DNA of 64,000 bases from Saccharicrinis fermentans DSM 9555 = JCM 21142 (GCF_000517085.1 NZ_KI912107.1:3221980-3285979); one strand, 5' to 3'. Positions 47,024 through 56,660 are shown, counted from the stretch's first letter. Notes: generated from the sequence alone by a model not told the origin. Numbers and translations are program-made.

Positions 47024-48997
47024 GTAGAGTAGAGCCTGATAGCTTACTCCCATTATTACTTCTAAAAGTAGCAATAATAAGTAAACTATCAGCGCCCCCT
47101 TCATCAAACCGTACGTGAAGTTTTCCCTCATACGGCTTACCGATAGAGTTCTTCATTGAGCTTTCGCAAGGGTTTTCAAGCGTGCATACTTTTCCAAGTC
47201 TAACAGCCTTTTGCTTTGTACAAAAGTACTGTATGGTCGCTGGCGAAGCGACTTGTGCGCTTTACGTCCTTTGCTTTTGAGCCATTTAAATAGTTTATAA
47301 TCCAAGTGTTTGATGATAACCTTTATGGTTTCCCAAATGTGCGTTACCTTACTTATAGAGAAATAATTAAGCCAACCTATTAATAATGAGTTGAGCTTGT
47401 AAAGCAAAGGTTCAATCTTCCAATGCCTACGTTTTGCTAAAAGCTCACGAATGTTGGCAAAGAGTTTACTCCTTGATTTCATACTCGGGCGGACGTTGGT
47501 ATAGTTCTTCCTGTTCCAAGCGAATTTGGAGCGGATTACCCTGAACTCAAACCCCAAAAAGAATAGGCTTTTCTTATGCACATGCAAAATAGTTGTCTTT
47601 TCCTTATTGATGGTAAGCCCCATCCGTGTCATTAATGAATCGATATGTGCTAATATTTCTCTGCTGTAATAGTAAGTTCCCATAAGCACAAAGTCATCGG
47701 CATAACGCACAATTCGTATGTTTGCTTTGGAGAATTTACTCTTTGAATTATTGACTATTCGGTCAAAAGCATGTAGGTAAATATTCGATAACAATGGACT
47801 AATAACCCCTCCTTGCGGCGTACCTGCTGTACTCGACAACAACTTTCCGTTCTTTAATTGTTTTGGGGCTGTTAACCACTGTTCGATAATATCCAGAATT
47901 CCTTTGTCACTGATGCGTTCTTTAAGCAGTACAAACAGTTTATCGTGAGGAATGGTATCGAAGTATTTCGATAAATCTGCATCATAGATGAAATGATGTC
48001 CATCGTAGATATTCTGTTTGATTTGCTTGATTGCATCCTGTGCCCCCCGTTTGGGTCTAAATCCATATGAAGTAGTAATAAAGTCGGCTTCCCAAAGTGG
48101 CTCAATCAGCATCTTAACAGCCATTTGTGCTACTCTGTCTTTTTTGGTGGGAATACCCAACATGCGAAACTCACCTTTCTTCTCCTTCGGGATTTCTACC
48201 TGACGAACAGCCTGACTTCGGTAGGTATTGGTACGAAGTTCTGTTTGCAACTCCTTGAGGAATTTGGATACACCATATTTCTCAATATCTGCAAACGACA
48301 TCTTGTCAACTCCTGTGCCTTTGGAATAATTCTGTTTTACTCTACGATAGGATTCCTCTATCACATAGTCTAAGCTCATCTTGTCGCTTAAACTATAAGC
48401 TTTAAATTCTTGTCTTGCTTGGCTCTAATGTATAGCTTCCTTTGGAATTCACGAACTCTTTCATCGGTCAGAAATGACGATGGACTTACTAATAGACTTG
48501 CGTCAATATAGGTCGTTCTGTTTTCCATATAAGCTTCTCTAAAGTAGAGCCCCTTCCCTATGCAGCGTTTTGTTGTCGCTACAGTCTGTGGTACTATGGG
48601 CTCCTCCGACTTCTCTTGTTTCCTTGCTGAATTTCGCTATGCTTATATCAGCCTGTTTAAGATTGCCAAACTTTAAAACAAGAGACCTCCCACGTTCCGT
48701 AGTAATCCATCTATAACCACGCCATCCCTATGACTCCGGTAGACCGTTGTATTTCAAATTGCTGTTAATTCATACAACGTAACAGGGTTCGAAGACCGTC
48801 AAAACTCTCCCCATCTACTGATACACTTCTCGAAGCTACCACGGGTTCACGCTTGCGCATTACGGCTTGGTCATTTGAACATACCGAGCTTCAGCGAAGA
48901 CCCTCACGGGCTTAACTGTCGGCAGCTCTTCTAAATGAACAGCAAATTATTTAGGTAGGATTTACACCTACTGGATTACCACAGCTTCGTGGCACAC
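47024..48997 (-). mobile_element. Group II intron, family 1, copy 3 (1974 bp)
   Basis: Same ends as copies 1 and 2. The minus-strand flanks are CCGTTA before and TAAGGCATTA after. Removing the intron restores GCCTTATAAC on the plus strand, the exact complement of GTTATAAGGC at the other end of the PIN cassette, which fixes the boundaries to the base. Confidence 0.93.
47153..48528 (-). pseudogene. ltrA: Group II intron RT/maturase with -1 frameshift near the start
   Basis: Compared with copy 1, one C is missing near 48408-48410 in the codons for KAYS..EFK (residue about 40). The remaining frame of 408 codons from an internal ATG at 48379 keeps the whole RT (YADD) and maturase domains but loses the first 50 residues. 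A substitution gives GIPTKKDR instead of GIPTIKDR. Of the three copies it is the most nearly functional. Confidence 0.88.
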
Positions 48998-49125
48998 TAA
49001 CGGTAAATTGTATGAGTAGTGGCAGATTTCGGGGTGCTTTCCTGTCAAACCGCTGCGCAATTTTATCGGGCTACAAGCCTTGATATCTAGCACTTTACCT
49101 GCCATTACTTATACAAAATGTTAGC
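48998..49125. repeat. attC-like palindrome F (after the kinase cassette)
   Basis: TTGTATGAGTAGTGGCAG pairs with CTGCCATTACTTATACAA, arms very like palindrome A although the central parts differ. It begins TAACGG after intron copy 3 and ends GTTAGC; the full core GTTAGCAGTT (49120-49129) is complementary to AACTGCTAAC at 50551-50560. Confidence 0.78.
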
Positions 49126-49133
49126 AGTTGTAT

Positions 49134-50519
49134 TTATTTCATTAATTCAGTTAATATCACTTTGTATTCAGAGTTTGAATGTTTATTATGTAGCCCACTA
49201 TAGGCATTATAACGACCTGATAATTGATTGATTTTAGACATCTTATTTGTTATTACAAAGCTTCCTTTAAAAAACCGTGAATATTCTACTGTTTCATCCG
49301 TTTCAATTTCTGAATATCTACCATCGGGTAAAACAAATAAACGTTCTTCAAATTCACTTATATTATCTGTAAAAACTGGTTCTATTTCGTCTACCTCCAA
49401 TCTAAAATAACTCCAATCATAGCTGTTCATTGATTCAAAAATGAGAATTTTTGGTTTTAAAACTACATCTCTGTTTATAAGAAGGAGTTCTTCCAATTCG
49501 TATATTTCTATTTTTTCAAAATCCATTCCTCCTCCACGGGGATAAAAAGCGTGGTTAAGGTTATCATATCTTTCAAATAGTATTTTCAAGACTTGAAGAA
49601 TAGCTTCGGGTTTTTCCCAAGTACAGGAAACAGGAATGGAAACAGGAAATATTTTAGATAATGCGTCTTCCCATTCGTAAATATTTCTCAATGTATAATC
49701 TAGATTGCTTGTGTACCAAAATTCAAATTGTTCTTTAAATTGAATAGCACTAGGACGCTCGGACGGGTTATTGTTAGTTGCATTTATTAAAAGCCTGTCA
49801 AGTAAAACTAATGATTCATAATTCCATACACCACCCATTCTAGTCCTGTTAATAATTAAGTCGACATAATTATTTAAAGAAATATTACTATCAGGAATAT
49901 ATTGTCCGTCAAAACTTTTCCACTCTTTTGCTAAAATCATCCAAACCGTTTTCGCAAAAGAATAAATGTCAGCTTTCTTGTATTCTGAAGTGCTTGAAAT
50001 TCTTTTCATTTCTGGAGCAATTGTCCAGTAGGGGCCAATTTTTTCGTCTAAATTTGAAATCCTTTTTTTCTTTGGGAAGTTTGCTAATCCAAAGTCAGAG
50101 AATACAGGTTCCCCGTCCACTACTAATATGTTGTCAGGTTTAATATCTCGGTGTGTAATTCCTCTAGAATGAAGATATAATAATCCATCGCAGAGTTTTA
50201 TAACAAGCTTAATTATTGTTTCGTCATCTAAATCTTGAATATGCTCCTTTAATGTTGTGGCTAATGGCATTATATAAAAAGCCTTATTGCTTTCAGTAAT
50301 CTTTTTTGGCAAATAAGATTCAATAATTTCAATAACTCCTTTTCTGTCATTCAATGAATACAGTACTTCAATTTCATCTTTAAATCTTTGGTAATTCTTT
50401 GGTGAAGCTTTTCTGTTTAAAATCTTTTTCGCAAAGAAGTTTCCTTGAGCATCTACCACCTTGTAGACAGTTCCATTTCCTCCTTTTCCTAGTTTCTTTA
50501 CTATTCTATATTTTGCCAT
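49134..50519 (-). CDS. Serine/threonine protein kinase
   Basis: A 461-aa Hanks-type kinase, no signal or membrane span. Gly loop LGKGGNGTVYKV, ATP Lys in FFAKKIL, catalytic loop ITHRDIKPDNILV, DFG in VFSDFGLANF, and APEM as the APE motif, so it should be active. The C-terminal part (about 280-461, FYPRGGGMDFEKIEIYELEE) is unassigned and may bind a trigger or substrate. It forms a single-gene cassette, start 32 bp and stop 5 bp from its cores. Stand-alone kinases occur in anti-phage islands, which the setting suggests. Confidence 0.85.
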   Translation of the reverse strand: MAKYRIVKKLGKGGNGTVYKVVDAQGNFFAKKILNRKASPKNYQRFKDEIEVLYSLNDRKGVIEIIESYLPKKITESNKAFYIMPLATTLKEHIQDLDDETIIKLVIKLCDGLLYLHSRGITHRDIKPDNILVVDGEPVFSDFGLANFPKKKRISNLDEKIGPYWTIAPEMKRISSTSEYKKADIYSFAKTVWMILAKEWKSFDGQYIPDSNISLNNYVDLIINRTRMGGVWNYESLVLLDRLLINATNNNPSERPSAIQFKEQFEFWYTSNLDYTLRNIYEWEDALSKIFPVSIPVSCTWEKPEAILQVLKILFERYDNLNHAFYPRGGGMDFEKIEIYELEELLLINRDVVLKPKILIFESMNSYDWSYFRLEVDEIEPVFTDNISEFEERLFVLPDGRYSEIETDETVEYSRFFKGSFVITNKMSKINQLSGRYNAYSGLHNKHSNSEYKVILTELMK

Positions 50520-50550
50520 ATTATATTCTTAATGTAGACGGAGTTTATAT

Positions 50551-50679
50551 AACTGCTAACTTATAAGGATTTTATCCTTTGTTCGACCAAGATAAGTAAA
50601 AAGTTGAACATTGATAAATATCCAAAATTATGATTGCTAATATTTATTAGTCATGAAGGATAAAATTACGTTGAACGAA
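50551..50679. repeat. attC-like palindrome H
   Basis: It begins AACTGCTAAC (right core of the kinase cassette). TAAGGATTTTATCCTT at the left is matched by AAGGATAAAATTACGTTG at the right, and the site ends GTTGAACGAA (50670-50679). GTTGAAC fits GTTRRRY and is complementary to TTCGTTCAAC at 54475-54484. Confidence 0.65.
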
Positions 50680-50880
50680 GGCGGCCTAACCTATGCACAT
50701 TTCATCTAGTTCTTTTTCTTTGTAAACGCTCTGATCCTAATATTTCTCTGTTATTTATACAACATTCTTTCATCAGCATGTTAATTTCGTTTGGTTTAAG
50801 GCATAACAATCCCGTTACACCCACATGAACGGTTGTTTTATTTGCATCCATGAAACAAAGAACGTTTTATCTGCTTAATG

Positions 50881-52044
50881 TCATTCTAGTTGGTGCAATA
50901 TCCTTGTGCGAACCATTATGCCTTTATTGCATTTGGGGCATATGCAAGGATCCTTTCCTATTAATGCTCTTAACACTTCATATGAGGTAAGGCCTTCGAG
51001 GTTTGACAACCACATATTTTCACCCACTAGTGCAATTACCTGTTCTCGTTTACCATGTATATGTACCGTTGCAAGTATGCCAACATATCTGATTTTAAAG
51101 AATCCGCTAGGTAAGACGTGATGTATAAAACGCCTCACAAATTCAAGTTGATTTAAGGTCATTTGTTTTTGCTTGCTATTTTGTCTGTAATCTTTATAGG
51201 TAAAGCTCACTTGCTTGTCCGATAAAGATGTTAGCCTATTATTAGATATAGCTACCCGATGGGTGTATCTGCCCAAGTATTGTAATACACTGTTGATACC
51301 CCCAAACGCCTTTTTACAGTATACATTCCATCGTTTACTGTACAGTTCTGATTTCAACATTTGAGCTCCTTCAAACTCCTTAGGTAACCTCAGTTTTTCC
51401 TTGATCAGTAGTTTTTCGAGTTGCTTAACTAGTATACCTCTAAACATGCCAGACAATGCCTTTACGGGCACAAAGAACTTCTTGGGCGAAGCAACCCATT
51501 CCATACCATCCGTAGACAGGCCGCCAGCGGGAACCAGCATATGAATATGGGGATGATACATTAATGTTTGCCCCCAGGTATGCAGTACACATAGTGCTCC
51601 AACATCAGCACCTAAAAATGAAGGATTGCGTCCTGCATTTTGTAAAGCTTGGGAGGCAGAACGAAACAGTAAGTCATAACATGCTTGTTGGTTGATGTAA
51701 AACAATGGATGTAGCTCCCTTGGTATGGTAAATACAATATGAAAGTAGCGTCCGGGCATTAATCGACTAGTGAGCTTATTGACCCATTGCTGCTGCTTTA
51801 AATACTGACACTTGGGGCAATGTCTATTGCGACAAGAGTTATAGGACTGTTGACTGTAACTACAGCTGCTGTTATTACAATACGCAATATGACCGCCTGC
51901 TTCTGATGTACGGCACCTTGTTATAGCTTCAATAGCTTTTTGTTGTTCTTTGTTCAACCTTAACTTGGTAGCAATATCATCTTGACAGCTCCTCACAACA
52001 TCGGCCACTTCTATTTTCTGTTTACTATTTTCGGTGTGACTCAT
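50881..52044 (-). CDS. IS91 family transposase
   Basis: A 387-aa HUH-type transposase: N-terminal zinc-ribbon (CNNSSCSYSQQSYNSCRNRHC), HUH motif in YHPHIHMLVPAGG, and the Tyr motif region QYLGRYTHRVAISNNRL. The C-terminus has another Cys pair (CICPKCNKGIM). IS91-type elements move by rolling-circle replication; Bacteroidota versions often carry a tyrosine recombinase gene directly upstream, as seen here. The gene is intact. It lies within the cassette bounded by GTTGAACGAA/TTCGTTCAAC. Confidence 0.9.
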   Translation of the reverse strand: MSHTENSKQKIEVADVVRSCQDDIATKLRLNKEQQKAIEAITRCRTSEAGGHIAYCNNSSCSYSQQSYNSCRNRHCPKCQYLKQQQWVNKLTSRLMPGRYFHIVFTIPRELHPLFYINQQACYDLLFRSASQALQNAGRNPSFLGADVGALCVLHTWGQTLMYHPHIHMLVPAGGLSTDGMEWVASPKKFFVPVKALSGMFRGILVKQLEKLLIKEKLRLPKEFEGAQMLKSELYSKRWNVYCKKAFGGINSVLQYLGRYTHRVAISNNRLTSLSDKQVSFTYKDYRQNSKQKQMTLNQLEFVRRFIHHVLPSGFFKIRYVGILATVHIHGKREQVIALVGENMWLSNLEGLTSYEVLRALIGKDPCICPKCNKGIMVRTRILHQLE

Positions 52045-52374
52045 GGCTGTGCCTGTTTTATTGGAATTAACAAATTGGGAACTTCGCCAAGGTAAGGGTG
52101 AGCCAAATGAAGATAACCTGAGGTTGTTTTTAGTGAACTGTGTCCCATCAGTAACTGCAACCGTTTCAAATTGATACCTCTTTCAAGCATATGAGTAGCA
52201 AAACAATGTCGTAACACATGAGGCGATACGCCTTTATTTATACCTACTGATAAGGCAGCACGTGATACTATCTTACGAAAACTTGTTGCGGAATATTTCT
52301 TCCCTTTTTTAAAGCCCTCAAAAAGATACTTCGAAGGACGATACTGTTTAAAATAAATTCTGAGTTGTTCTAAT

Positions 52375-53890
52375 TCTACTTTAACAGATTTATTGCTTTG
52401 AATAACAGAGGTCTATGTCACGCTGTCGCTTTTCATGTCGCTGCTGCAGTTTTTCCAGCATCCGTTCATCGGTCATTTCACGATAAAATTTGTATACCAT
52501 AAAATCCATAATGTCTCTTGCCGACAACAATGGGACTTCGTCTTGATTCAATAGTTTTTCTTTCAGCATAAAGCTGCCCACCATTAAGTTGAGGGCTACT
52601 TGGTGATGCCATGACAGCCATTTGCGGGTTTGGAACTGATCCAAGCCTACTATCTGTTTTTGCTCTTTGAAGCTATGCTCAATGAAAAAGCGTCGTGCCT
52701 GCATGTATGCCAGCGCCTGATGCGTGTATTGAGCAAGTTCTGCGTTAGTGAACGAATCTTTTACTTCTACTCCCTGCTTTGTCTTTCTTTTCGAAATGAC
52801 CAGCAACCGTTTCTCAACAATGTTCTGAACCTTATCCCAAATGTAAACTGTCTTAAAATGGAACAATCCCTTCAGCTTTCCCTTGGCAGAATCACGAATG
52901 TCAAGCTTTTCCAGTCCTTGTTTGTAAGCGTTTCTATATATTCGTTAGCGTTTACCGATGGGGTGCTTGCCTTCGGCCTTTTGGGTGGGCGCCCACGATT
53001 GCTCTTTCGCTCTGGAATATGTAGTTCTGGTTTTTCAAGGTGGATTTTTTGATCGCTATGAATGTCAAGCATGTACACCAAACCCATATCCTCAACCGAA
53101 CGGGTAAACGCAAGGTCATTGCCATAAAGTCCATCCCCCCCAACGTAATCGAACTCGATACCCATTTCCAGTTGGTGCTTCACAATATCTGTAGCCAGCT
53201 CCGGTTTTTGTCTTGAAAACCCTGTCCTCTTTGGGGATGCCAGCAGTTTCACACCTGGCGTTGTTAGTACACCATGACCTTGGAAGGTACAGCCTCGTGT
53301 CGACCAACGCTGCATATTTGTCCGTGCACAAGCAACCAAAAACTGCAACCTGCGAGTTTGCAGTCTTCCCAACGTTCCCGCAATACTGGTGATCAACACC
53401 AATGCTTTTGTCACCTTTTTTCACCCATCCGCTTTCGTCTATGAGTAATCCTTTTAATTTTTGGTTTGGGAGTGATTGGTCTACCTGATTTGCTATTTGG
53501 TCGATGACAGCTCTTGCATCCCAATTGGATTCGGTGATAAAATGCTGCATCTTATGGTAGTCTGCGTTTAATGTCTCAGTGATGCGTTCGATGTTTTTCA
53601 AATCGCTTAAAGCTAGACCTTCGACGTATTGAGTAGCTTTGTCGAAGTTGGATTTTGTTCTATTTTTAAAATGGTGCTGAAATTCAGATAAATACACTTC
53701 AAGTCGGTTGTTGACCGCTAGCAGTGTTTTACCATTATTCGTATATTTTTAAGTTTTCGCCCGTTACCCATTGCAAACTTGAGTTTTGTTCTTTGTTTCA
53801 ATTGCAATATACTAATTTACTGTTTATTACGAAAGAAAAACAATACTAAATTATCGTTTTTTCAGTGATCATTTTAATCTGTTAAAGTAG
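52375..53890 (-). mobile_element. IS701-type insertion sequence (degenerate)
   Basis: The ends are inverted: CTTTAACAGATTTA at the left and the complement of TTTAACAGATTAA at the right, the latter directly inside the interrupted recombinase gene. The interior encodes a broken DDE transposase on the minus strand. A target duplication could not be defined with confidence. Confidence 0.65.
52390..53697 (-). pseudogene. IS701 family transposase, two frameshifts
   Basis: It starts MYLSEFQHHFKNRTKSNFDK; the first catalytic Asp is in LKGLLIDESGWVKKGDKSIG. The reading continues in other frames with ATDIVKHQLEMGIEFDYVGG and GDGLYGND (second Asp), then ARRFFIEHSFKEQKQIVGLD (Glu). Frame changes occur near 53270-53290 and at 52867-52872. 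All three catalytic segments are still recognisable, so the decay is recent. Confidence 0.8.
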
Positions 53891-54482
53891 AACTAATATA
53901 TCCTCTGGAAGTGGTACTTCTCGGCTTTTATTACCCTTGCCCTTTATGCGTACAACCAAACGTGCCGAATCTATTTGCTCAGGCAACAAACTTAGAGCTT
54001 CTTCGCACCGCATGCCCGTTGCATAAGTCAACATCATTAATGTACGATGTTTGACATTATATGAACTTGTCACCAAACGATAGGCATCTGACTGAGACAA
54101 AACCGTGGGTAGTTTCTTCGCTACTCTTGGACGCTTTATCTTAATGCCATCCCACTTGTTCCCAAGTATATCCACCCAAATATTTTCCAGGCACTAATCA
54201 TTTGGTTGATGGTACTGTTCGAAAGTCTTTTTTTCTTGAAGAAGATAATAGCAGAAATCTTTTACTTCCTGATGACTAAGTGTTGACGGAGACCTCCTGT
54301 AATACTTTGCCAAAATCGAGAGCATAGATACATAAGTATCTACAGTTCTCTCACTGTAACCGCGTAAGCGCATTTCTTGAATGACCTGCGCGCGTAATGT
54401 TTTTTTTTCATCTTATAAAGTATTAATGAATAATACTTTAAGTTACCACTTTTCTAATTAGCGACGAAGGAGCTTTCGTTCA

Positions 54483-55084
54483 ACGTATGTGTAAATGCAT
54501 ATTGTGTTTATATCTATTATGTCGATATTTGTTTAATTATCAGTTATTGAGTTGTTTATATTCTGTAATTTGGTCTAAAGGGCTTTTTATATTTGCAAGA
54601 GATCGTTTGCTTACGTGTGTGTAAATTTCTGTTGTGGTACTCGATACATGACCTAAAAACGTTTGAATGTATCTAAGGTCGACACCATGTTCTAATAAAT
54701 GAGTTGCAAATGAGTGGCGTAGCATATGTGGAGTCACCTTTTTGTTTATTCCTATTTTTACAACATCCATCTTCCGGTGTTGTGCTAAAGAGAGGATTAT
54801 TTTGGGCTTTACAGGCATCAAATCATGTTTTTATATATACAAATATATAAAATCTGTTTATATGCAAGTGTTTGTAAATTCTATTTTTGTGGGGTGATGA
54901 AGTTAATCTCTGTCGTCAATTTGGAAAAAATGGTCTATACCCACCCAGTGAAAACGGCCATACCCGTTCACTTTTTAAATCAGCTATGAATTTACAAAAA
55001 ATTATTCATTCTGTTATTTACGCCTTGTTTCTCCTTTAAGATCGAAGCGGTATGCGGTATGTACGATTCTACCCATAATGGCAA
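54483..55084. repeat. About 600-bp duplicated module, copy B
   Basis: It matches 41187-41790 from AACGTATGTGTAAATGC to CTACCCATAATGGCA. Here it is followed by IS21 terminal repeats instead of the IstB fragment. Confidence 0.85.
54540..54821 (-). pseudogene. Tyrosine recombinase C-terminal fragment (copy B)
   Basis: Identical in all recognisable motifs to the fragment at 41247-41549 ([20 protein letters not shown]) apart from a C to Y change near the end. It lacks the N-terminal domain and first Arg, so it is a remnant. Confidence 0.8.
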
Positions 55085-55106
55085 ATTAATTAAACCTAAA
55101 TCCAGA

Positions 55107-55287
55107 GGGTCAGCATGCTCCGTTTTTCGAAAAGCATTTGTTCGCGAGAGGGGTCAACATGCTCCGTTTTTTTTGATCACCGAGCAATATTATTCCTTCA
55201 AAAACATTTTAAGGGGTCAACATCCGCCGGAATGTCATGCTGAAAACATAACTTCAACCAACGTTTGGCAAGGGGTCAACATGCTCC
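55107..55287. repeat. IS21-type terminal repeats (four GGGTCAACATGCTCC-like motifs)
   Basis: GGGTCAGCATGCTCCG, GGGTCAACATGCTCCG, GGGTCAACATCCGCCGG and GGGTCAACATGCTCCAGG occur at irregular spacing of about 40-60 bp. Multiple internal end-repeats are usual for IS21-family termini, and an IstB fragment occurs in the sister module, so this is probably one end of a lost IS21 element. Confidence 0.6.
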
Positions 55288-55289
55288 AG

Positions 55290-55448
55290 GGTATCCACCA
55301 GTGATGTAAATCCTCGCAGATGGCTTACGGATGTATTTTCTAAGATGGCGTTATACAACAGTAGTTATGATTTAGACTTGGCTGATCTTTTACCGCACAA
55401 TTGGAAAAAGTCTAATAGTTGTCAGAATATTCCAAAAAACACCCACTA
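55290..55448 (+). pseudogene. IS66 transposase C-terminal remnant (second copy)
   Basis: Encodes the SDVNPRRWLTDVFSK and DLADLLPHNWKK part only. From 55299 to 55645 the DNA duplicates 42612-42961, including the inverted repeat CCAACGCTCCAATCG/GGATTGGAGC that may be the IS66 transcription end. Confidence 0.7.
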
Positions 55449-55640
55449 ATTTCGATTAATTCCAAAAGATTCCAGTAAAACTTAGAGATTTCCAACGCTC
55501 CAATCGCCATCCGGATTGGAGCATTTTTTTACTTTGCAATATGCAGCAGACCGCATATTTACTTTATAAGGTATTTTCAATCTACTGACTTTATATTTAT
55601 ATCTTATGATAATTTCTATTTACGGTAGTTTTTTTGCATG

Positions 55641-55779
55641 TTGCCCAAGGTTAAAGTGTATGATTTAGTGGCAGATTTTCGGAGAGAATTTCTGTCCGGC
55701 AGGACGAAATTAAATGCGAGAATCCGCCCGACAAAAAAACAACCAAGCCCGCCATTAATTATACACAGTGTTAGCCCCT
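55641..55779. repeat. attC-like palindrome D (after the toxin-antitoxin cassette)
   Basis: The left arm TAAAGTGTATGATTTAGTGGC pairs with GCCATTAATTATACACAGTGTTA. The right core GTTAGCCCCT (55770-55779) is complementary to AGGGGCTAAC at 56530-56539. The left core reads TTGCCCAAGG, one base off the TTGCCCAACG reconstructed at palindrome G, and may be inactivated. Confidence 0.7.
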
Positions 55780-55793
55780 GTACTCTTCTATAA

Positions 55794-56084
55794 TTAGAGT
55801 TCTATTTGAATTTTAACTTTTCCACCCAGTCCTTTTTCAACAATGTCATAAAGGGTTTTTAAAGTCAAGTTGCTACCATTATTTTCTACACGTGATATAT
55901 ATGTGCGTTTTTTATCTACTCTGTCAGCAAGTTCTGTTTGTGTTAGATGTTTTTCCTCTCTTGCTTGGCGTAATAAAAGTCCTATTTTAAAAGATTCAAA
56001 ATCACGTTCCAGTTCGTCACGTCTTTCTGTACCTTTTTCACCATATACATCATTCTTTATTTCAGACCAACTTTTAGTTTTCAT
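55794..56084 (-). CDS. HigA-like antitoxin (XRE helix-turn-helix)
   Basis: The protein is 96 aa from MKTKSWSEIKNDVYGEKGTE; an ATG nine codons earlier (56111) is an alternative. The HTH is LTQTELADRVDKKRTYISRV, typical of XRE regulators that neutralise a RelE/HigB toxin and repress their operon. It lies 52-79 bp downstream of the toxin gene, the toxin-first order typical for higBA. The stop is 15 bp from the cassette core. Confidence 0.85.
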   Translation of the reverse strand: MKTKSWSEIKNDVYGEKGTERRDELERDFESFKIGLLLRQAREEKHLTQTELADRVDKKRTYISRVENNGSNLTLKTLYDIVEKGLGGKVKIQIEL

Positions 56085-56163
56085 ATTATTCACCCCTTCT
56101 TTTTTCGTCAAAATACTCCATCATTAATTTTTTTGCTTTTTCAATTTCTTTCTTTGGTGTTTT

Positions 56164-56436
56164 CTATGTTTTCTTCTGAAATCCATTAAGTAAAATCACC
56201 AATTTCCCTTTGTCAAAAAAGCAAAAGACTCTCCAAATATCTGAAGCCAATTTTACTCGTGCTTCATAAAGTCCGTCAGTTCCAGTAATTGCTTTAAGAT
56301 ATTGAGACGGTATTCTTTCGTATGTCTCAATTATTTCAATGACTTTAAATATTTTGTCCTGAACTTTAATTGTTTGGTTTTTCAGGAAGTCTTGAAAATA
56401 ATTTTTATATGCAATTACTTCTCTTACTCTATCCAT
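56164..56436 (-). CDS. HigB/RelE-like toxin
   Basis: A 90-aa protein of the RelE/ParE superfamily, gp49-type: YERIPSQYLKAITGTDGLYE, ARVKLASDIWRVFCFFDKGK, LLNGFQKKT at the C-terminus. Such toxins cut mRNA on the ribosome. With the downstream XRE gene it forms a type II toxin-antitoxin pair filling one cassette (GTTAGCCCCT to AGGGGCTAAC). In cassette arrays such pairs commonly stabilise the array. Confidence 0.87.
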   Translation of the reverse strand: MDRVREVIAYKNYFQDFLKNQTIKVQDKIFKVIEIIETYERIPSQYLKAITGTDGLYEARVKLASDIWRVFCFFDKGKLVILLNGFQKKT

Positions 56437-56529
56437 ACAGCAAAGGTAACTTTAAAGTTACAAAAAAGCAAAATATGAACTATTTCTGAATTTCTATAAT
56501 TATGATTTTTTTTAGTTGTGAAAATGTAT

Positions 56530-56660
56530 AGGGGCTAACGGTAAATTGTATGGTGTCGTAGCGGATTACGTGAGCTTTAACTTTCATAACTGCACCGAAA
56601 TACGGGCGAGTGACGAAGCGCAAAATACCCACAAAACCCGCTATGCACTATACAAAATGT
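56530..56660. repeat. attC-like palindrome E
   Basis: It begins AGGGGCTAAC. The left arm TTGTATGGTGTCGTAGCGG pairs with CCGCTATGCACTATACAA. The right end is interrupted after ATGT by a plus-strand group II intron, where the other sites read ATGTTAG. Confidence 0.75.

Larger units (their letters stand above)
52052..54415 (-). pseudogene. IS91-associated tyrosine recombinase, frameshifted and split by an IS701 element
   Basis: The N-terminal SAM-like domain (LRAQVIQEMRLRGYSERTVD) is at 54405-54220, followed after at least two frameshifts near 54180-54210 by the catalytic start (LPTVLSQSDAYRL, TYATGMRCEEALSL with the first Arg). The insertion of an IS701-type element between 52375 and 53890 interrupts it. 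The C-terminus (SPHVLRHCFATHMLERGINL, LMGHSSLKTTSGYLHLAHP) continues at 52390-52052, just before the IS91 transposase. Inactive. Confidence 0.8.

Noticed and set aside
41247-54821. The tyrosine recombinase fragments as the integron integrase of the array
   Set aside because: Both fragments keep only the C-terminal catalytic part, and the third gene is linked to IS91 and frameshifted. No IntI-specific insertion can be seen, so none qualifies as IntI.
55107-55287. CRISPR-like repeats (GGGTCAACATGCTCC four times)
   Set aside because: The repeats are short, degenerate and irregularly spaced, without cas genes; IS21 end repeats explain them.
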